Origin: Pontibacter ramchanderi
Lineage (GTDB): Bacteria; Bacteroidota; Bacteroidia; Cytophagales; Hymenobacteraceae
Assembly: GCF_002846395.1 (NCBI RefSeq)
Contig: NZ_PJMU01000004.1
Location: 124,001 to 188,000 of the forward strand
Direction: 5' to 3'
DNA: 64,000 nt
The translations under genes were made by a program, and so were the position numbers. The notes beneath the pieces were generated by a model. It saw only the letters and a list, made by a program, of their open reading frames with translations, searched no databases and had not been told where the DNA came from. Shown here in pieces: positions 8,387 through 17,621 of the stretch. How positions within the stretch are numbered: position 1 is the first letter of the stretch; every line of letters begins with the position of its first letter.

Positions 8387-11300
8387 ATGATCAAACTTTT
8401 ATCTCCTATGAGGGCGGCACTTGGCTGGCGCCTCTATCTTATCTTATTGGCTTTCTTTTCCTTAACGTTTACGACCTGGGCGCAGGGTGTGAGCGAAGAA
8501 TGGTTGCGCAGTTTTGAGATACCGCCGAGCGGCTCAGGCGTTATGGGAACCTCCGCCACTGACGCCGATGGCAACATCTACATGACCGGTTACAGTGAAG
8601 TAGGGGAGCGAGCCAACAAACGAATTATAGCCGTGAAGTATAGCCCTGCCGGGGAACTGCTGTGGGCTTTCAGGAACAAGGAAGACATTCGCCGACATCT
8701 TTATAATGAAGAAGTCCAGGATATTGCCTTTGATAATGCCGGCAATGTATACGTGACGGGCACGTTAATCTGGCGGGATGTCTTCACCTCGGAGGAAACC
8801 CGGATGGCGACCGTGATTAAGTTGAATGCGGCTGACGGGAGCCAGGTATGGTCTGTAAGGTATGGCCAGGATGAAGACCTGACCGATGTGGCCGGCGTAG
8901 CAGTAGACAAGTCGGGCGGGGTATACCTGGCGTCAACTGTGAACGCAGACTACAGATTGGTCAAGCTCGACGCAACGACCGGAGCTTTGCAGTGGCAGCA
9001 GCAGTATGGTGGAAGCGCCGACCTGACAGACGGTATAGCCGATGTGAAAGTGGACGACAGAGGCGGTGTATACGTAACTGGTAGCACTTTTGAGAAATAC
9101 AAACCTTTCCCTGATTCAGATGTAATTGTTGATGCCAACGCCATTACGACCATTAAATACAATACGGAGGACGGCTCCCAGGCTTGGATAGCCGGACGCA
9201 TAGTTGGTAGGGAGCCTCAATATGGAGGACGCCGCCTAGAGTTAGACGAGACCGGAGTCTATATTGTTGGAAATAGCGATGAGATGATCATCCTGAAGTA
9301 TGACTTGAATACCGGCCATCAAAGTTGGGTGACCAATTTTCGGGGAAACACAAGGGGAAGCACAGGGCGTGATATAGCCCTGGACGGGGCCGGAGGCGTC
9401 TATGTGACAGGCGTCAGTGAATCCGGCACGGCCTATATTTCGACGCTGAAGCTAAACGCAGCGAATGGCGAGATCATCTGGTCTAACACGTCTAGTAGTA
9501 GCGGTGCTGATTTCAGCCAGGCAACTTCGATAGCAGTAGACACACAGGGCGGGGTTTTTATATCAGGTAGCAGCTATTTCCAGGGAGGTAAGAAAAGCTA
9601 TGTTGTCATTCGGTACGATGGTGCTTCAGGTGAACAAGCATGGGAAAAGCGCCTTATAGGCATGCATCCTTACTTGAAATCAATAATACTGGCCAGTAAA
9701 GACGGGGGCTTATACCTGACAGGTAGTGTTTACAATGACGTTGGGGACCAAACCCAAAGTATGATAGTCACCAAAATGAATGCCGCGAACGGGGACGATG
9801 CCTGGAGTCAGAGATACGGTTGGAATGGACCAGTTCAGTACACAGGGACAGATGTGGTGGTAGACGAGGCTGGAAATACCTATACTACTGGGATAATCAG
9901 CGTTGAATTTGGTGAGAAGTATGTGTATGCCGTTAAATATGCTGCTTCGGGAGAAATGCTATGGAGCAAGCATTACCGGGACAATCGAACAGCTACCAGC
10001 AGAAATTTCATCGGCCTCGATAAAAAAGGAGGCGTGTATTTGGTCACCTCCAAGGGGCTGCTACTGAAGCTGCAGGCTACGGATGGTGAGCTGCTATGGC
10101 GGTCGCAGGTTCGTGTAAATTACGAGGTGCCAGTTCAAATAAATGCCATGATGCTCGATGATGCAGGAAACGTATATGTGGCTGGCGCTGAGGAAAAACC
10201 AAGGGTGAGCTTTGAGATAATCAGCTCTTTCCTTACCGCAAAATTTGAAGCGGCTTCCGGAAGCATAATCTGGGAGAAAAAGTATGGCGGTAGTTCCGGG
10301 AGTGATCACGTCAAAGATCTTGTCCTCGACGAAAATGGCAACCTGTATGCCACCGGCTTGGTATTCGGCAGTGACAGAACGGTTAAAATGGCTACCATCA
10401 GGTATAGCAGCGCTAATGGCGAAGAACGCTGGATTGCCCTACACGATAATGGATATCCGACAGCAATTGCTGCTGATGGAGCTGGGGGCATCTATGTAAC
10501 GGGAAACAAATCGTTAGTTAACAATTTTACAACAATCAGATACAATGCGGAGGATGGAAAAGAGGTATGGGTGTCAGAGTATGGTACAGATGGAAGGCGC
10601 GATGTACCAGAAGCGATAGCTGTTGACAAAGCGGGAGGTGTGTACGTGGCTGGTATCAACCAAAGTGATGCGAACGGCATGCAGATATCCATCCTCAAGT
10701 ACAATTCGGCCGATGGATCAGAGGTATGGTCGCACCGGCATGAACAATGGATTCAGGGTGAAAGCGGCACCAGACTTATGCTGGACAACGAGGGGAGCGT
10801 TTACGTGGCTGGCAATATGAGGAGGACCTTCGTAGTAGCCAGGCATAATAGTGAAGACGGTGAGGTACTTTGGACGAAAGAGTCGGATAATGTACTGGGC
10901 TTGGGGTCGGATTTTGTGTATGACTTTATCTTAGACGCCCAGCATAACCTATACCTGATTGGCCTTAACTATGGAAACATCACGACCCGGAAAGCCTTTA
11001 CCATCAAATATAGCCAGGATGCGCCATGTGTGCCGGTGGTGCAACAGGCGATAACTGGTCCGGACAAGATCCGGGCTGGTTCAGAAAATGTCACCTATAC
11101 CTTAGAGGGCACGAAAGCTACCCCCTATACCTGGACCATTGACGGGCAGGTGCCTGTTACATTCGACGGACAGGGCACGGAGAAAATTGTTGCAGCCTGG
11201 CCGGTCACGACTGGCTTTTATGAAGTGAAAGCCAGCTATGGCAACGACTGCAGCTCGCAATCGGCCACGCACAAAGTAGCAGTTTACAACCCGGACGACC

Positions 11301-12070
11301 GCATTGTAGCTGCCGCCGGCTGGATTCACTCCCCTCAAAACGCGCAGCTGGACTATATGCAGCAGGAGGGAAAAGGCTACTTTGGCGTGGCGGTGCAATA
11401 CCGCAACAATACCGAGCAGGTACAGGGGCAGGTAGCTTTTCATCTGAAGGAAAACGACCTCAGTTTTAAGAGTACTTCCTTTGAAGCTGAGCGTTTGATC
11501 GTGTTCGGGCAGGAGGCCAATTTTAAAGGGAAAGGGACGATCAATGGCAAGAGTGGCTATGGTTTCCTGGTAGCTATCGTGAACCATGCCCTGAATGTGA
11601 ACAACCCGAACGACCGGCTGCGTCTGATGATCTGGGAAGAGGAGAGTGGCCGGATTGTGTATGACAACCAGGCAGGTGATGCAGAAGAGGCTTCGGCCAT
11701 CAACCGCATCGGTATGGGTGCCATGGTACTCTACGATCCGAAAAACCCGGATTTACTGGCGAAAGCGCAACTGGAGGCGCTCGGATTACAATTCCCTGGA
11801 GCAGAAATCGCGTCGAAACTGGTAGCCTACCCGAATGCTTTTTCAGAAAGAACCACCATCTCATTTGCGCTGGAAAACGACGGCGCCTATACCCTGGAGG
11901 TATACGACCTGAACGGCCGACTTGTGAGGAAAGTAGGAGAGGGCACCGCCAAAGCAGCGCAACTATATGCCTATGAGCTCGAGGGGCAAACCCTGGCAGC
12001 CGGTATGTACGTTGCCCGACTAGTGACCGGCTCAGGTACGCAAAGCATCAAGCTGTTGCTAAGAAGATAA
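8387..12070 (+). CDS. secreted SBBP-type beta-propeller repeat protein, T9SS type A
   Basis: A 1227-residue secreted protein. A signal peptide (hydrophobic core about 15-30, ending near WAQG) precedes some 18 tandem repeats to about residue 870, each containing variants of GGVYVTGS and a following LKYNxxDGxxxW, as in SBBP/PQQ-like propellers. A PKD/Ig-like segment follows (PDKIRAGSENVTYTLEG), then a domain around 960-1120, and finally a type A sorting domain (LVAYPNAFSERTTISFAL, LEVYDLNGRLVRKV, AAGMYVARL). It should cross the outer membrane through the type IX system and be anchored or released. Ligand unknown. Confidence 0.88.
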   Translation: MIKLLSPMRAALGWRLYLILLAFFSLTFTTWAQGVSEEWLRSFEIPPSGSGVMGTSATDADGNIYMTGYSEVGERANKRIIAVKYSPAGELLWAFRNKEDIRRHLYNEEVQDIAFDNAGNVYVTGTLIWRDVFTSEETRMATVIKLNAADGSQVWSVRYGQDEDLTDVAGVAVDKSGGVYLASTVNADYRLVKLDATTGALQWQQQYGGSADLTDGIADVKVDDRGGVYVTGSTFEKYKPFPDSDVIVDANAITTIKYNTEDGSQAWIAGRIVGREPQYGGRRLELDETGVYIVGNSDEMIILKYDLNTGHQSWVTNFRGNTRGSTGRDIALDGAGGVYVTGVSESGTAYISTLKLNAANGEIIWSNTSSSSGADFSQATSIAVDTQGGVFISGSSYFQGGKKSYVVIRYDGASGEQAWEKRLIGMHPYLKSIILASKDGGLYLTGSVYNDVGDQTQSMIVTKMNAANGDDAWSQRYGWNGPVQYTGTDVVVDEAGNTYTTGIISVEFGEKYVYAVKYAASGEMLWSKHYRDNRTATSRNFIGLDKKGGVYLVTSKGLLLKLQATDGELLWRSQVRVNYEVPVQINAMMLDDAGNVYVAGAEEKPRVSFEIISSFLTAKFEAASGSIIWEKKYGGSSGSDHVKDLVLDENGNLYATGLVFGSDRTVKMATIRYSSANGEERWIALHDNGYPTAIAADGAGGIYVTGNKSLVNNFTTIRYNAEDGKEVWVSEYGTDGRRDVPEAIAVDKAGGVYVAGINQSDANGMQISILKYNSADGSEVWSHRHEQWIQGESGTRLMLDNEGSVYVAGNMRRTFVVARHNSEDGEVLWTKESDNVLGLGSDFVYDFILDAQHNLYLIGLNYGNITTRKAFTIKYSQDAPCVPVVQQAITGPDKIRAGSENVTYTLEGTKATPYTWTIDGQVPVTFDGQGTEKIVAAWPVTTGFYEVKASYGNDCSSQSATHKVAVYNPDDRIVAAAGWIHSPQNAQLDYMQQEGKGYFGVAVQYRNNTEQVQGQVAFHLKENDLSFKSTSFEAERLIVFGQEANFKGKGTINGKSGYGFLVAIVNHALNVNNPNDRLRLMIWEEESGRIVYDNQAGDAEEASAINRIGMGAMVLYDPKNPDLLAKAQLEALGLQFPGAEIASKLVAYPNAFSERTTISFALENDGAYTLEVYDLNGRLVRKVGEGTAKAAQLYAYELEGQTLAAGMYVARLVTGSGTQSIKLLLRR

Positions 12071-12087
12071 TTTAGGTTGTTTGTTTA

Positions 12088-12120
12088 TTAAAAGGAGCTG
12101 GCTTACCGGCTCCTTTTTTT
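12088..12120 (+). terminator. rho-independent terminator
   Basis: GGAGCTGG-CTTA-CCGGCTCC hairpin (about 12094-12113, one G-T pair) followed by a run of T, placed 20 bases after the stop of the propeller protein. Confidence 0.85.
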
Positions 12121-12128
12121 ATGACTCT

Positions 12129-12503
12129 TCAGCTGTGGTCTTCTATGGAAATGATCTTGTCATCTTGAAAGCCGAAGATCGTTTTTCCCTGCAGCTCCAG
12201 GGTGTTGCCTGCTTTCAGCTCTTCGGATAGGTCTGTGGCCAGCACGGCCCGGTATGCAATCGTGACCTCCACTGCATTTTCATGCTCCTGATACGTAAGT
12301 ACCACCTGTTCACGCTCCTCGAACAGCTTTGCAGCTTGCTCGGCCTGTCCCCGAAAGGCCTCTATACCTAGCAGCGACAGGTTAACTTCGCCATTTGATA
12401 TGTTTCTGAACACTACTTCTTCATGCAGGTATAGCAGCATACCCTGCACATCGAAGCGGTTATAAGCCCTGATGTAATGCTCGATGATTTCTTTTCTGGT
12501 CAT
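12129..12503 (-). CDS. NTF2-like / SnoaL-like domain protein
   Basis: A 124-residue cone-fold protein with the usual N-terminal helix pair (IIEHYIRAYNRFDVQGMLLYL), the HEEVVFRN strand and the C-terminal IFGFQDDKIISIEDHS strand seen in SnoaL-like polyketide-cyclase-fold proteins. These proteins are enzymes or ligand-binding domains; no substrate can be inferred. It lies 14 bases downstream of the T9SS type B protein and may be in its operon. Confidence 0.75.
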   Translation of the reverse strand: MTRKEIIEHYIRAYNRFDVQGMLLYLHEEVVFRNISNGEVNLSLLGIEAFRGQAEQAAKLFEEREQVVLTYQEHENAVEVTIAYRAVLATDLSEELKAGNTLELQGKTIFGFQDDKIISIEDHS

Positions 12504-12517
12504 AGACTGCCTATTAT

Positions 12518-14467
12518 TTAGCGCAGCAAGGTAATAGTACCGATGCGCTGCTTTGTCTCCCCGGAGTTACTCACAATGTTCACCTCGTAGGCGTAAGCAC
12601 CTGCAGGCATTGGTTTGCCCTGGTAGGTGCCGTCCCAGCTGGTGTTGCGGTCCTCGGAAGTAAACACAACCTGCCCCATGTGGCTGTATACCTTGATGCT
12701 GAAGGATTTAATAAAACGGCCTTTCACCTCCAACACATCGTTCAGGCCGTCGCCGTTGGGCGTGAAGGCATTCGGAATGTGCACCTGCACGGGTTGCTCA
12801 ATCATCACGATATTGGAGAAAGAATGAGTACTGCCGTTACCCGAAGTCGCCCTAATGCGGTAGCGGAGCTGCTGCAATTCATCGCTCGGGTTGCGTTCTT
12901 GGAAAGTATTGCCCGAAACGGGTATACTGCTAATAACACGATTATCGGCATTTAAAAGCTCCAGGGTATACTGGCTTACCCCATCCGGGAAACCCACGTA
13001 TCCTGTCCAGCCCAGGGTGATGAGCGGGGAATTCTCCTGAGGTAAGGCGATGAGGTATACCGGGCAGGTAGTATTGCTGAGAGGTGCACTCCGCTCGCAT
13101 AGATTGGTATAGCTGGCGCGGTAACAAACAGGGTTCAGAGGTTGCAGCAGGTCTGTTTGGGCTGTCTGTGTGCCAACGGATAGGTCTGCAAAGGGAGCCC
13201 CGTCGATGCTGCGCTGGTATCGGACCTGCTGCGCCGTCTGCCCGTTAGGTAGAGTCAGCTGGAGCTGTACCTGATTGTCAAGGTCGTAGGTGCTATACAG
13301 GTAACCAGCCGGTGGGGTGGTGGTGGAAGTGGCCCGGATGCAGCGGGCAGCGGAGAGCGTGCGGCTAAGTCCATTATTTAAAGCGCCCGTAACCCGGTAG
13401 CAGTAGTTTTGGCCGCAGGTCAGGTTAGGGTCAGTATAGGTGGTCGTGTTGCCATTAAGCTCGATTAGCTGGTTGCCGTCGCGGTATACCTGGTAGCGCT
13501 GCATAGCGGCTCCTATACCTGACCACCTGAGGTTTGCCAACTCATTGCCCGGCTGCACGCCAAGCACCAGACTGGTGACAGGCTCTGAAAAAATAGTCAA
13601 CTGATTGCCACAGTCATCAGCGGGCCGAATCCGGAACTGGATGGGCTGCCGGGTATCCACATTGCCCATTCTGAAGTCTGTCCACGTGGTTTGCGTGAGC
13701 TGCGTGCTGGTGTAAATGGTTTCGAAGTTGCCGGTAGCCGTTGTGCGTCGCTCCAATACGTAGCGGTAGCCTGGTTGCAGTCTCTCTAACGTAAACACTA
13801 TTTCGCCATCTATAGCTTCCCGAAGTACTTCCAACTGCGTTATGACCGGTGTAGGGGGAGTTGGCAATAGCGTGACCGTATTTGTGCTGCTGCTCTCGCA
13901 AGTGCTACCTGTATACCTGCCGCTTACCCGGATGGTGTAGGAAGAAGCAGTGCCCTGGTAGGTATAGCGCGGCTGTTCCCCGGCGGAAACGCCCTGTACC
14001 ACGGTATTGTCGCCGTAGTCGATGTCGTAGCGGTCGTAGCCTGTTTCGGCAATGGTCAGTTGAACCGATCGGCTGGCGCAGGCCTGTACTGTGAATGCGG
14101 GAACAGGGGTGGCCACCACTTCAAACTCCATGGGCTCGATGGTGGTGCTTTGACCGCCGCCCCGGTTGATGATCTGGGTGATGATGTATTTGCCCGGATT
14201 CGTGTAGGTATACTGAAAACGTCCGTCGGCGCCACGGCTCACCAATTTGCTCTCGTCGTAGTTTTTAGGATCAAAGGCTTTTGGGCCGGGGTCATAGAAG
14301 GTGGTATAGCGTGTACTTTGATCGGGACTGCAGTCTTCAAAGAAAACAGGTATACCTACACAAATCACTTTCACTTCCTGCCCATTCTGGATAGCCCGAA
14401 AACAGCCCTTCTGCCCCAGAACAGGTATAGCAGCTAACAGAAGCGATATGAAAAGCAGTAGTTTCAA
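12518..14467 (-). CDS. secreted protein with gliding-motility (CHU_C) C-terminal domain, T9SS type B
   Basis: A 649-residue secreted protein: signal peptide (LLLFISLLLAAIPVLGQ), a PKD-like domain (FQYTYTNPGKYIITQI), several fibronectin-III-like modules (QRYQVYRDGNQL, NYCYRVTGALNN) and a type B sorting domain beginning IPNAFTPNGDGLNDVLEVKG and ending GTITLLR. Type B domains direct T9SS export and attachment via PorP/SprF-like partners; no such partner gene is adjacent. Thirteen GGTATA/TATACC words by eye lie in this gene alone, the highest number for any gene in the window. Confidence 0.88.
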   Translation of the reverse strand: MKLLLFISLLLAAIPVLGQKGCFRAIQNGQEVKVICVGIPVFFEDCSPDQSTRYTTFYDPGPKAFDPKNYDESKLVSRGADGRFQYTYTNPGKYIITQIINRGGGQSTTIEPMEFEVVATPVPAFTVQACASRSVQLTIAETGYDRYDIDYGDNTVVQGVSAGEQPRYTYQGTASSYTIRVSGRYTGSTCESSSTNTVTLLPTPPTPVITQLEVLREAIDGEIVFTLERLQPGYRYVLERRTTATGNFETIYTSTQLTQTTWTDFRMGNVDTRQPIQFRIRPADDCGNQLTIFSEPVTSLVLGVQPGNELANLRWSGIGAAMQRYQVYRDGNQLIELNGNTTTYTDPNLTCGQNYCYRVTGALNNGLSRTLSAARCIRATSTTTPPAGYLYSTYDLDNQVQLQLTLPNGQTAQQVRYQRSIDGAPFADLSVGTQTAQTDLLQPLNPVCYRASYTNLCERSAPLSNTTCPVYLIALPQENSPLITLGWTGYVGFPDGVSQYTLELLNADNRVISSIPVSGNTFQERNPSDELQQLRYRIRATSGNGSTHSFSNIVMIEQPVQVHIPNAFTPNGDGLNDVLEVKGRFIKSFSIKVYSHMGQVVFTSEDRNTSWDGTYQGKPMPAGAYAYEVNIVSNSGETKQRIGTITLLR

Positions 14468-14586
14468 GCTATAGGTATAGGGTGTGCTACGAATATAGGC
14501 AAGCGCCAGGTATGAGAAAAGCTTGTGTTTAATTTTCAGGTATACGCCGAAGCACTGCCTGTACGACAGTTAAGTCAGGTATAAAG

Positions 14587-14624
14587 TAAAAATCCGCAGT
14601 AGCATGCCAGGCTATCGCGGATTT
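14587..14624 (-). terminator. rho-independent terminator of hutH
   Basis: Stem AAATCCGC (14590-14597) / GCGGATTT (14617-14624) with an inner TAGC/GCTA pairing, followed on the minus strand by a T-run. It lies 20 bases past the hutH stop. Confidence 0.75.
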
Positions 14625-14644
14625 CTTTTGAAAAGGATGATCTT

Positions 14645-16150
14645 TTAACCTATAGAAACTGGCAAACGGCAGGTTCTGAGGAAAGTCACGCTGCGCTCCA
14701 TGTCGGGATGCATTACACGGTCGGTGCTCACAAATGGAATCTGCTCCCGGAATTCGGCCAGCAATTGCTCGAGTGGTGCTGAAGTGCGCTGTGGACGTCT
14801 GAATTCCATCGCCTGTGCCGCGTTCATCAGTTCAATGGCCAGCACGCGCTCCACATTCTGCACCACTTTATAAAGCTTGGTGGCCGCGTTTGATCCCATG
14901 CTCACATGGTCCTCCTGCCCGTTGGACGAAGGAATGGTGTCGATGGAAGCCGGGGTGCAAAGCTGCTTGGTCTGGCTCACGATAGAGGCGGCCGTGTACT
15001 GTGTGATCATGAAGCCAGAGTTCAGGCCGGGCTCCGCCACCAGAAAATCAGGAAGTCCGCGGCTTCCAGAGATTAACTGATAAATACGTCGCTCGGATAT
15101 GCTGCCTAGCTCCGCCAAAGCAATTGACAGGAAGTCGAGCGCCAAGGCTAGCGGCTGTCCATGGAAGTTGCCGCCTGAAATGATCTCGTCCTCGTCCGGG
15201 AAGATGTTCGGATTGTCAGTCACCGCATTGATCTCAGTCAGGATAACGCCTTCCGCATAACGAATGGCATCTTTCGAGGCACCATGTACCTGCGGGATGC
15301 AGCGGAAGGAGTAAGGGTCCTGCACGTGCTGCTTGAACTGGCTGATCAACTCACTGCCCTGCAGCAGCTGCCGGAAAGTAGCGGCAGTTTCTACCTGTCC
15401 CGGATGCGGACGAGCTTGATGAATCAGGTGGTTGAAAGGCTCGATGCGTCCGTCAAAGGCATCCAACGACAGGGCACTCACCACATCGGCGGTGCGCGAC
15501 AGGCGGCGTCCCTGCAGCAGGCAGTGCACCCCGTAGGCGCTCATAAACTGCGTACCGTTGAGCAAAGCGAGACCTTCTTTGGCCTGAAGCGCAATTGGCT
15601 TCCAACTGAACATCTCCAGCACATGGCGGCTCTCCAGGCGATAGCCCTGGTAGTATACCTCGCCTAAGCCAATCAGCGGCAGGCAAAGGTGCGCCAGCGG
15701 AGCCAGGTCACCACTCGCCCCGAGCGAGCCCTGCTGGTACACGATCGGGTAAATATCGCGGTTATAAAAGTCGATCAGGCGTTTTACGGTCTGTAACTGC
15801 ACACCGCTGTTGCCATAAGCCAGTGACTGTATCTTGAGCAAAAGCATCAGTTTCACCACCTCAGCCGGCACTTCATCGCCCATCCCGCAGGCATGCGACA
15901 TCATCAGGTTGCGCTGCAGTTGCTCCAGGTTATCGTGTGAGATCTGCTTCTTATACAGCGACCCAAAACCAGTGTTGATGCCGTAGATGCTTTTGTCGGT
16001 GCTGGCGATCTTGCGGTGCAGGTAGTTGTAGCAGTGCAAAATGCGCTCCTCCGCCTCTTGCGATAGGGCCAGGCTATACCTGCGGCTGATGATTTCTTCG
16101 ATGCGCTCCAGGCTCAGGTGCTGACTGGAGATATGGTGAACGTCGCTCAT
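14645..16150 (-). CDS. hutH: histidine ammonia-lyase (aromatic amino acid lyase family)
   Basis: A 501-residue lyase that converts histidine to urocanate and ammonia. The Ala-Ser-Gly triad that cyclises to the MIO cofactor is at 145-147 (GSLGASGDLAPLAHL); the catalytic Tyr is in YGINTGFG (56-63); QEDHVSMG near the C-terminus is also typical. The substrate-selectivity position reads SH (85-86), usual for histidine but also found in some tyrosine lyases, so the substrate is not certain. No hutU, hutI or hutG is near. It begins 8 bases after hisS and is likely its co-transcribed partner. Confidence 0.85.
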   Translation of the reverse strand: MSDVHHISSQHLSLERIEEIISRRYSLALSQEAEERILHCYNYLHRKIASTDKSIYGINTGFGSLYKKQISHDNLEQLQRNLMMSHACGMGDEVPAEVVKLMLLLKIQSLAYGNSGVQLQTVKRLIDFYNRDIYPIVYQQGSLGASGDLAPLAHLCLPLIGLGEVYYQGYRLESRHVLEMFSWKPIALQAKEGLALLNGTQFMSAYGVHCLLQGRRLSRTADVVSALSLDAFDGRIEPFNHLIHQARPHPGQVETAATFRQLLQGSELISQFKQHVQDPYSFRCIPQVHGASKDAIRYAEGVILTEINAVTDNPNIFPDEDEIISGGNFHGQPLALALDFLSIALAELGSISERRIYQLISGSRGLPDFLVAEPGLNSGFMITQYTAASIVSQTKQLCTPASIDTIPSSNGQEDHVSMGSNAATKLYKVVQNVERVLAIELMNAAQAMEFRRPQRTSAPLEQLLAEFREQIPFVSTDRVMHPDMERSVTFLRTCRLPVSIG

Positions 16151-16158
16151 GTGGTTGT

Positions 16159-17565
16159 TTAGTTCGCTTCAGATTTCAATTGGGAGATGATGTCGTCGAT
16201 GTAAAGTTCGTCCTGCTCGCCGGTCTGCATGTCGCGCAGCTTCAGCTTGCCAGAGGCCATTTCTTCTGACCCCACTAGCAGCACAAACGGTATCTTTTTC
16301 TGGTCGGCATAGCCCATCTGCTTTTTCAGTTTGGCCGTTTCCGGGTATAACTCAGAGGCTATACCTGCATTGCGCAGTTTCTGGAGCAGGGGTAAGGCGT
16401 ATCGCTCCGATTCCTTGTCGAATTGCACGATCAGCACCTTGGTACCCACCTCGCTGCTGGCCGGGAAAAGCTGTAACTCCTCCAATACATCGTAAATGCG
16501 GTCTACCCCGAACGAGAAGCCCACACCCGATACGCCCGGCATACCGAACATACCCGTCAGGTTATCGTAACGGCCACCGCCGCTGATGCTGCCCATGTTG
16601 GCATTGTTCACCTTCACCTCGAAGATGCAGCCGGTATAGTAGGAGAGGCCACGGGCCAGTGTTACGTCCAGTTGCAGACGTGGCTGGCCGGATGGATTTT
16701 GTGTGGTGAGGGCATCACTTCCCAAATCGTTCAGATACTCCCATACCTCCTGCAGGTCCTTCAGGCCGCGTTGGCCCTCTTCGGTGTTGCCGAGCAGGGT
16801 TTGCAGTTGGGCCAGTATTTCCTGGTTTGTGCCTTTCAGATCATAGAGCGGCTCGAGTTTATCCACGGCGCCTTCAGCTATACCTCGCTCCAGCAGTTCT
16901 TTGCGCACACCATCCGCCCCAATCTTGTCAAGCTTGTCGATGGCTACACAAATGTCACCTTCGCGGCCTTTTTCACCGATCGCCTCGGCTATACCTGCCA
17001 ACACGCCGCGGTGGTTGATCTTAATAGTGAAATCGGTCATTCCTAAGGTGCTCAGCACCTCGTCAATCATCTGCACGATCTCGGCCTCGCACAGCAGGGA
17101 GTTGGTGCCCACTACGTCGGCGTCGCACTGGTAAAACTCGCGGTAGCGGCCACGCTGCGGACGGTCTGCACGCCAAACCGGCTGTATCTGGTAACGCTTG
17201 AAGGGGAAGCTGATCTCGTTGCGGTTCATCACCACGAAGCGGGCAAAAGGCACCGTCAGATCATAGCGAAGGGCTTTCTCGGAGATCTTGCGGGTCAGGT
17301 GCTTAGAGCCCTGCTCAATGTCAGCGGCCGTGGTTTTACTCAGGAAGTCGCCGGAGTTCAGAATTTTGAAGATCAGCTGGTCGCCCTCGTCGCCATACTT
17401 GCCCGTCAGCACCGAGAGCTGCTCCATGGCGGGCGTTTCGAGTGGCAGGTAGCCGAATTTTTCGAAGGTGCGCTTGATAACGCCGAATATATAGTTGCGC
17501 TTGACCACCACGGCGGGGCCAAAGTCACGGGTTCCTTTCGGTATAGATGGTTTTTCCTTGCTCAT
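16159..17565 (-). CDS. hisS: histidyl-tRNA synthetase
   Basis: A 468-residue class II synthetase that charges tRNA-His. The sequence opens IPKGTRDFGP; motif 2 is RGRYREFYQCDAD (138-150); the histidine-specific LARGLSYYTG is at 303-312 and GGGRYDNL at 329-336 (motif 3 area follows). The C-terminal anticodon-binding domain is present (VLIVQFDKESERYALPLLQKLR, IPFVLLVGSEEMASGKLKLRDM). TAACTTCG on the minus strand at 17583-17590 is close to the -7 element and may be its promoter. Confidence 0.95.
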   Translation of the reverse strand: MSKEKPSIPKGTRDFGPAVVVKRNYIFGVIKRTFEKFGYLPLETPAMEQLSVLTGKYGDEGDQLIFKILNSGDFLSKTTAADIEQGSKHLTRKISEKALRYDLTVPFARFVVMNRNEISFPFKRYQIQPVWRADRPQRGRYREFYQCDADVVGTNSLLCEAEIVQMIDEVLSTLGMTDFTIKINHRGVLAGIAEAIGEKGREGDICVAIDKLDKIGADGVRKELLERGIAEGAVDKLEPLYDLKGTNQEILAQLQTLLGNTEEGQRGLKDLQEVWEYLNDLGSDALTTQNPSGQPRLQLDVTLARGLSYYTGCIFEVKVNNANMGSISGGGRYDNLTGMFGMPGVSGVGFSFGVDRIYDVLEELQLFPASSEVGTKVLIVQFDKESERYALPLLQKLRNAGIASELYPETAKLKKQMGYADQKKIPFVLLVGSEEMASGKLKLRDMQTGEQDELYIDDIISQLKSEAN

Positions 17566-17621
17566 GTTTTCAACTTTGCTGGCGAAGTTACTAAAACAGG
17601 AGCAAATGCACGGACTGATTT

